From Actinomycetes bacterium (GTDB lineage Bacteria > Actinomycetota > Actinomycetes > Actinomycetales > Microbacteriaceae): 7,553 nucleotides of DNA. The stretch spans positions 1 to 7,553 of the forward strand of contig JAEWKY010000180.1 of assembly GCA_023457615.1 (NCBI GenBank), read 5' to 3'. Position 1 is the stretch's first letter. The number at the start of each line of letters is the position of its first letter. The position numbers were made by a program, and so were the translations under genes. The notes under the pieces were generated by a model. The model did not search any database. It saw only the letters and a list, made by a program, of their open reading frames with translations, and was not told the origin of the DNA. Below, piece by piece: positions 6,774 through 7,553 of this stretch.

Positions 6774-7499
6774 ATGCCGTACATCGACGTCGCGGGCGAG
6801 TCCACCTACTACGAGACCTGGGGATCGGGCACGCCGCTCGTGCTGCTGCACGGCGGATACTGCTCGCTCGAGGTCATGCGCGAGCTCGCCGAGCTGCTCG
6901 CGGAGCGGTTCGAGGTGCACGCCCCCGAGCGCGCGGGTCACGGACGCACGGCCGACCGCGAGGGCCCGTACTCCTACGCGCGCATGGCGGTCGACACGGT
7001 CGCCTACCTCGACGCCGCGGGGATCGACCGCGCGCACGTCGTCGGCTTCAGCGACGGCGGGATCACGGCCCTCCTGCTCGCGCGCGACCACGGCGACCGG
7101 GTGCTGTCGATCGTGCCGATCAGCGGCAACCTCTCGACGGATGCCTACGTGCCCGAGGACTACCCGCATCCGACGATCACCGAGGAGGCGCACGCGGCCG
7201 TCGATCGCGAGTACGCGGAGCTCTCCCCCGACGGCCCGGAGCACTCCGAGGTCGTGCTCGGCAAGCTCGGCGCCCTGTGGGCGATCGAGCCCGACATCCC
7301 CGCCGAGTCGCTCGCGGGCGTCACCGCGCCGACGCTCGTGCTCGCCGGGGAGCACGACGCGATCCGCCGCGATCACACCGAGTCGGTGGCGGCCGCGATC
7401 CCGGGCGCGCGCGCGGAGTTCGTCGACGGCACGACCCACATGCTCGTGCGCGAGAAGCCCGCCGAGGTCGCGGCGCGCATCCTGGCGTTCCTCGGCTGA
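6774..7499 (+). CDS. Alpha/beta hydrolase, BPHL/valacyclovirase-like elbow
   Basis: Predicted soluble serine hydrolase of 241 residues with the complete alpha/beta-hydrolase pattern: oxyanion-hole HGG at 26-28, an ERAGHGRT turn (52-59), nucleophile elbow GFSDG (91-95) with Ser93, acid Asp195 in AGEHD, and catalytic His222 in GTTHML. A short cap region lies between about 120 and 180. The elbow GFSDGGITAL closely resembles, from memory, the GWSDGGITAL of human BPHL (valacyclovir hydrolase), where the Asp after the nucleophile binds the amino group of amino-acid esters; here that is Asp94. A preference for amino-ester-like substrates is thus possible but unproven. No signal peptide is seen. It is a single-gene unit divergent from purN, with no visible functional link to purine synthesis. 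The ATG at 6774 follows from the promoter spacing. Confidence 0.9.
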   Translation: MPYIDVAGESTYYETWGSGTPLVLLHGGYCSLEVMRELAELLAERFEVHAPERAGHGRTADREGPYSYARMAVDTVAYLDAAGIDRAHVVGFSDGGITALLLARDHGDRVLSIVPISGNLSTDAYVPEDYPHPTITEEAHAAVDREYAELSPDGPEHSEVVLGKLGALWAIEPDIPAESLAGVTAPTLVLAGEHDAIRRDHTESVAAAIPGARAEFVDGTTHMLVREKPAEVAARILAFLG

Positions 7500-7526
7500 G
7501 CCCGGCCTAGTCGTCCCGCGCCGGGC
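7500..7526. terminator. Possible terminator after the hydrolase
   Basis: GCCCGGC at 7500-7506 can pair with GCCGGGC at 7520-7526, a 7-bp stem with a 13-base loop starting right after the hydrolase stop. No T-run follows. If a gene ends at 7507 on the other strand, the hairpin overlaps its 3' end and could serve both convergent transcripts. Weak evidence. Confidence 0.3.
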
Positions 7527-7553
7527 GGCGGGAGGCGGCGGCGAGTCCGACGC
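7507..7553 (-). CDS. C-terminal end of a gene running off the window (partial)
   Basis: A minus-strand TAG at 7507-7509 is preceded by 14 open codons up to the window edge, ending in ASRRPARDD. The codons end mostly in G or C, as in neighbouring genes, and the basic-then-acidic tail looks like an ordinary C-terminus. The fragment is too short to name. It would be convergent with the hydrolase, with 7 bases between stops. In some actinobacteria a membrane protein gene precedes purN, but nothing here tests that. The frame could also be open by chance. Confidence 0.35.
   Translation of the reverse strand, partial: VGLAAASRRPARDD

Noticed and set aside
6450..7439. 329-codon minus-strand frame across the hydrolase, divergent spacer and purN start
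   Set aside because: It crosses two real genes and both promoters in the wrong frame or strand; Arg-rich, with no motifs.
1..7553. CRISPR array, insertion sequence, prophage, toxin-antitoxin pair, tRNA or rRNA
   Set aside because: No regularly spaced direct repeats, transposase or integrase motifs, small paired ORFs with such features, or RNA gene signatures were seen; nearly all bases belong to the recognised genes.

Overview
This window looks like chromosomal DNA from a high-GC actinobacterium, most likely a member of the Microbacteriaceae. The evidence is a GC content of roughly 70% (judged by eye), codons ending almost always in G or C, tightly packed genes with 4-base overlaps, TTG starts, and -10 boxes of the form TANNCT placed exactly 6 bases before the start codon, as expected for leaderless transcripts. 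The family assignment is an inference from style and not from a database match.

Layout. (1) Positions 53-810, plus strand: a two-gene unit with a GNAT N-acetyltransferase and an overlapping alkyltransferase-like (ATL) DNA-repair protein carrying PWWRV in place of the methyltransferase PCHRV. (2) Positions 853-4466, minus strand, convergent with unit 1: two overlapping half-transporter genes (603 and 601 residues) that form a heterodimeric type IV ABC exporter with one consensus and one degenerate ATP site. (3) Positions 4529-6699, minus strand: purN then purH, overlapping by TTGA, covering steps 3, 9 and 10 of de novo purine synthesis; both use 10-formyltetrahydrofolate. (4) Positions 6774-7499, plus strand, divergent from purN: an alpha/beta hydrolase with a GFSDGG nucleophile elbow. 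(5) From 7507 to the window edge, minus strand: probably the last codons of another gene.

Expression. The first gene of three of the units (GNAT, purN, hydrolase) has TANNCT-N6-RTG and no Shine-Dalgarno sequence. The two internal minus-strand genes (the second ABC gene and purH) instead start at TTG within a TTGA overlap and have a strong Shine-Dalgarno sequence 5-6 bases upstream. The lead ABC gene is the exception: its -10-like box lies 41 bases from the ATG, and a GC-rich hairpin that hides a GGAGGT sits between.

The window is mostly ordinary housekeeping and accessory content. I found no CRISPR array, mobile element, tRNA or rRNA, and nothing I would call an undescribed system. The points most worth a second look are the consistent split between leaderless and SD-led starts, the hairpin between purH and the transporter, the segregation of all ATPase deviations into one composite site, and a GGATGC/GCATCC hexamer that seems to override normal codon choice.
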